This document shows, piece by piece, positions 63,998 through 64,000 of a stretch of 64,000 nt of DNA (position 1 is the stretch's first letter; each line of letters opens with the position of its first letter). The notes under the pieces are model-generated. The model ran no database searches, was not told the origin of the DNA, and worked only from the letters and a program-made list of their open reading frames with translations. This DNA is from Vibrio lentus (GTDB lineage: Bacteria > Pseudomonadota > Gammaproteobacteria > Enterobacterales > Vibrionaceae), in contig NZ_MCZK01000121.1 of the NCBI RefSeq assembly GCF_002875945.1, forward strand, positions 18,702 through 82,701. Direction: 5' to 3'. The position numbers and the translations under genes are program-made.

Positions 63998-64000
63998 TTC

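Noticed and set aside
1..64000. tRNA, rRNA or CRISPR elements
   Set aside because: No cloverleaf-like conserved blocks, rRNA stretches or regularly spaced repeats were seen.

Overview
The window looks like a Vibrio chromosome segment, most likely from the Splendidus clade. The signs are a betIBA-plus-choline-ABC operon as known in V. harveyi, a 218-aa Qnr pentapeptide protein, DUF5062/DUF1090/DUF5993 proteins, an IntIA-type integron integrase relic, and an AT-leaning composition with Vibrio-like codon use. The gene content is catabolic and accessory, which would suit the second chromosome, but no replicon marker is present. No rRNA, tRNA, CRISPR array, prophage or intact insertion sequence was seen.

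Layout. (1) 1-1.2 kb: end of a LruC-type surface protein and a small lipoprotein. (2) 1.6-9.7 kb: glycine-betaine module betI-betB-betA-choX-choW-choV with a perfect BetI-type operator, followed by a CosR/EctR-like MarR regulator. (3) 10-17.8 kb: two transcription units (aldehyde dehydrogenase plus membrane protein; alcohol dehydrogenase, 21-aa peptide, Sel1 protein, Ser-type sulfatase, anaerobic sulfatase maturase). Both carry the same 18-bp operator, also found before the convergent NemR-like repressor gene. (4) 18-20.4 kb: qnr, a YjaB-like acetyltransferase and small proteins. (5) 20.5-29.5 kb: melibiose locus (melR, melA, melB) flanked by two large secreted proteins, one glycosidase-like. 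(6) 29.8-30.5 kb: DUF5993 plus a DsbB-like oxidoreductase. (7) 30.6-36 kb: PTS EIIBC, RspA/ManD-type dehydratase, KDG kinase, KDPG aldolase and a GntR/UTRA regulator. (8) 36-45.5 kb: M19 dipeptidase, AraC regulator, prepilin, HExxH protein, acetyltransferase, adenosine deaminase, LysR regulator, a eukaryotic-type glutathione synthetase and YgjV. (9) 45.6-55.7 kb: complete hexuronate pathway (TRAP transporter, UxaC, UxuB, UxuA, KdgK, Eda) with UxuR and a cluster of UxuR/ExuR-type operators. (10) 55.8-62.4 kb: AraC/MFS pair, TetR/alcohol dehydrogenase pair, HDOD protein, DUF1090 protein, homocysteine methyltransferase. (11) 62.5-64 kb: an internally deleted integron integrase with a LexA box, AT-rich DNA with an inverted-repeat element, and a coiled-coil membrane protein.

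How the genes work together. Choline is imported by ChoXWV and oxidised by BetA and BetB to the osmoprotectant glycine betaine. Glucuronate entering through the TRAP system runs UxaC, UxuB, UxuA, KdgK, Eda to pyruvate and glyceraldehyde-3-phosphate. A second, PTS-linked route reaches the same KDG intermediate with its own kdgK/eda pair. The NemR-like regulon could release an alcohol from a sulfate ester in the periplasm and oxidise it to aldehyde and then acid; this is inferred from gene order and shared operators and I know of no description of it. The SOS-linked integrase remnant is the other item most worth follow-up.
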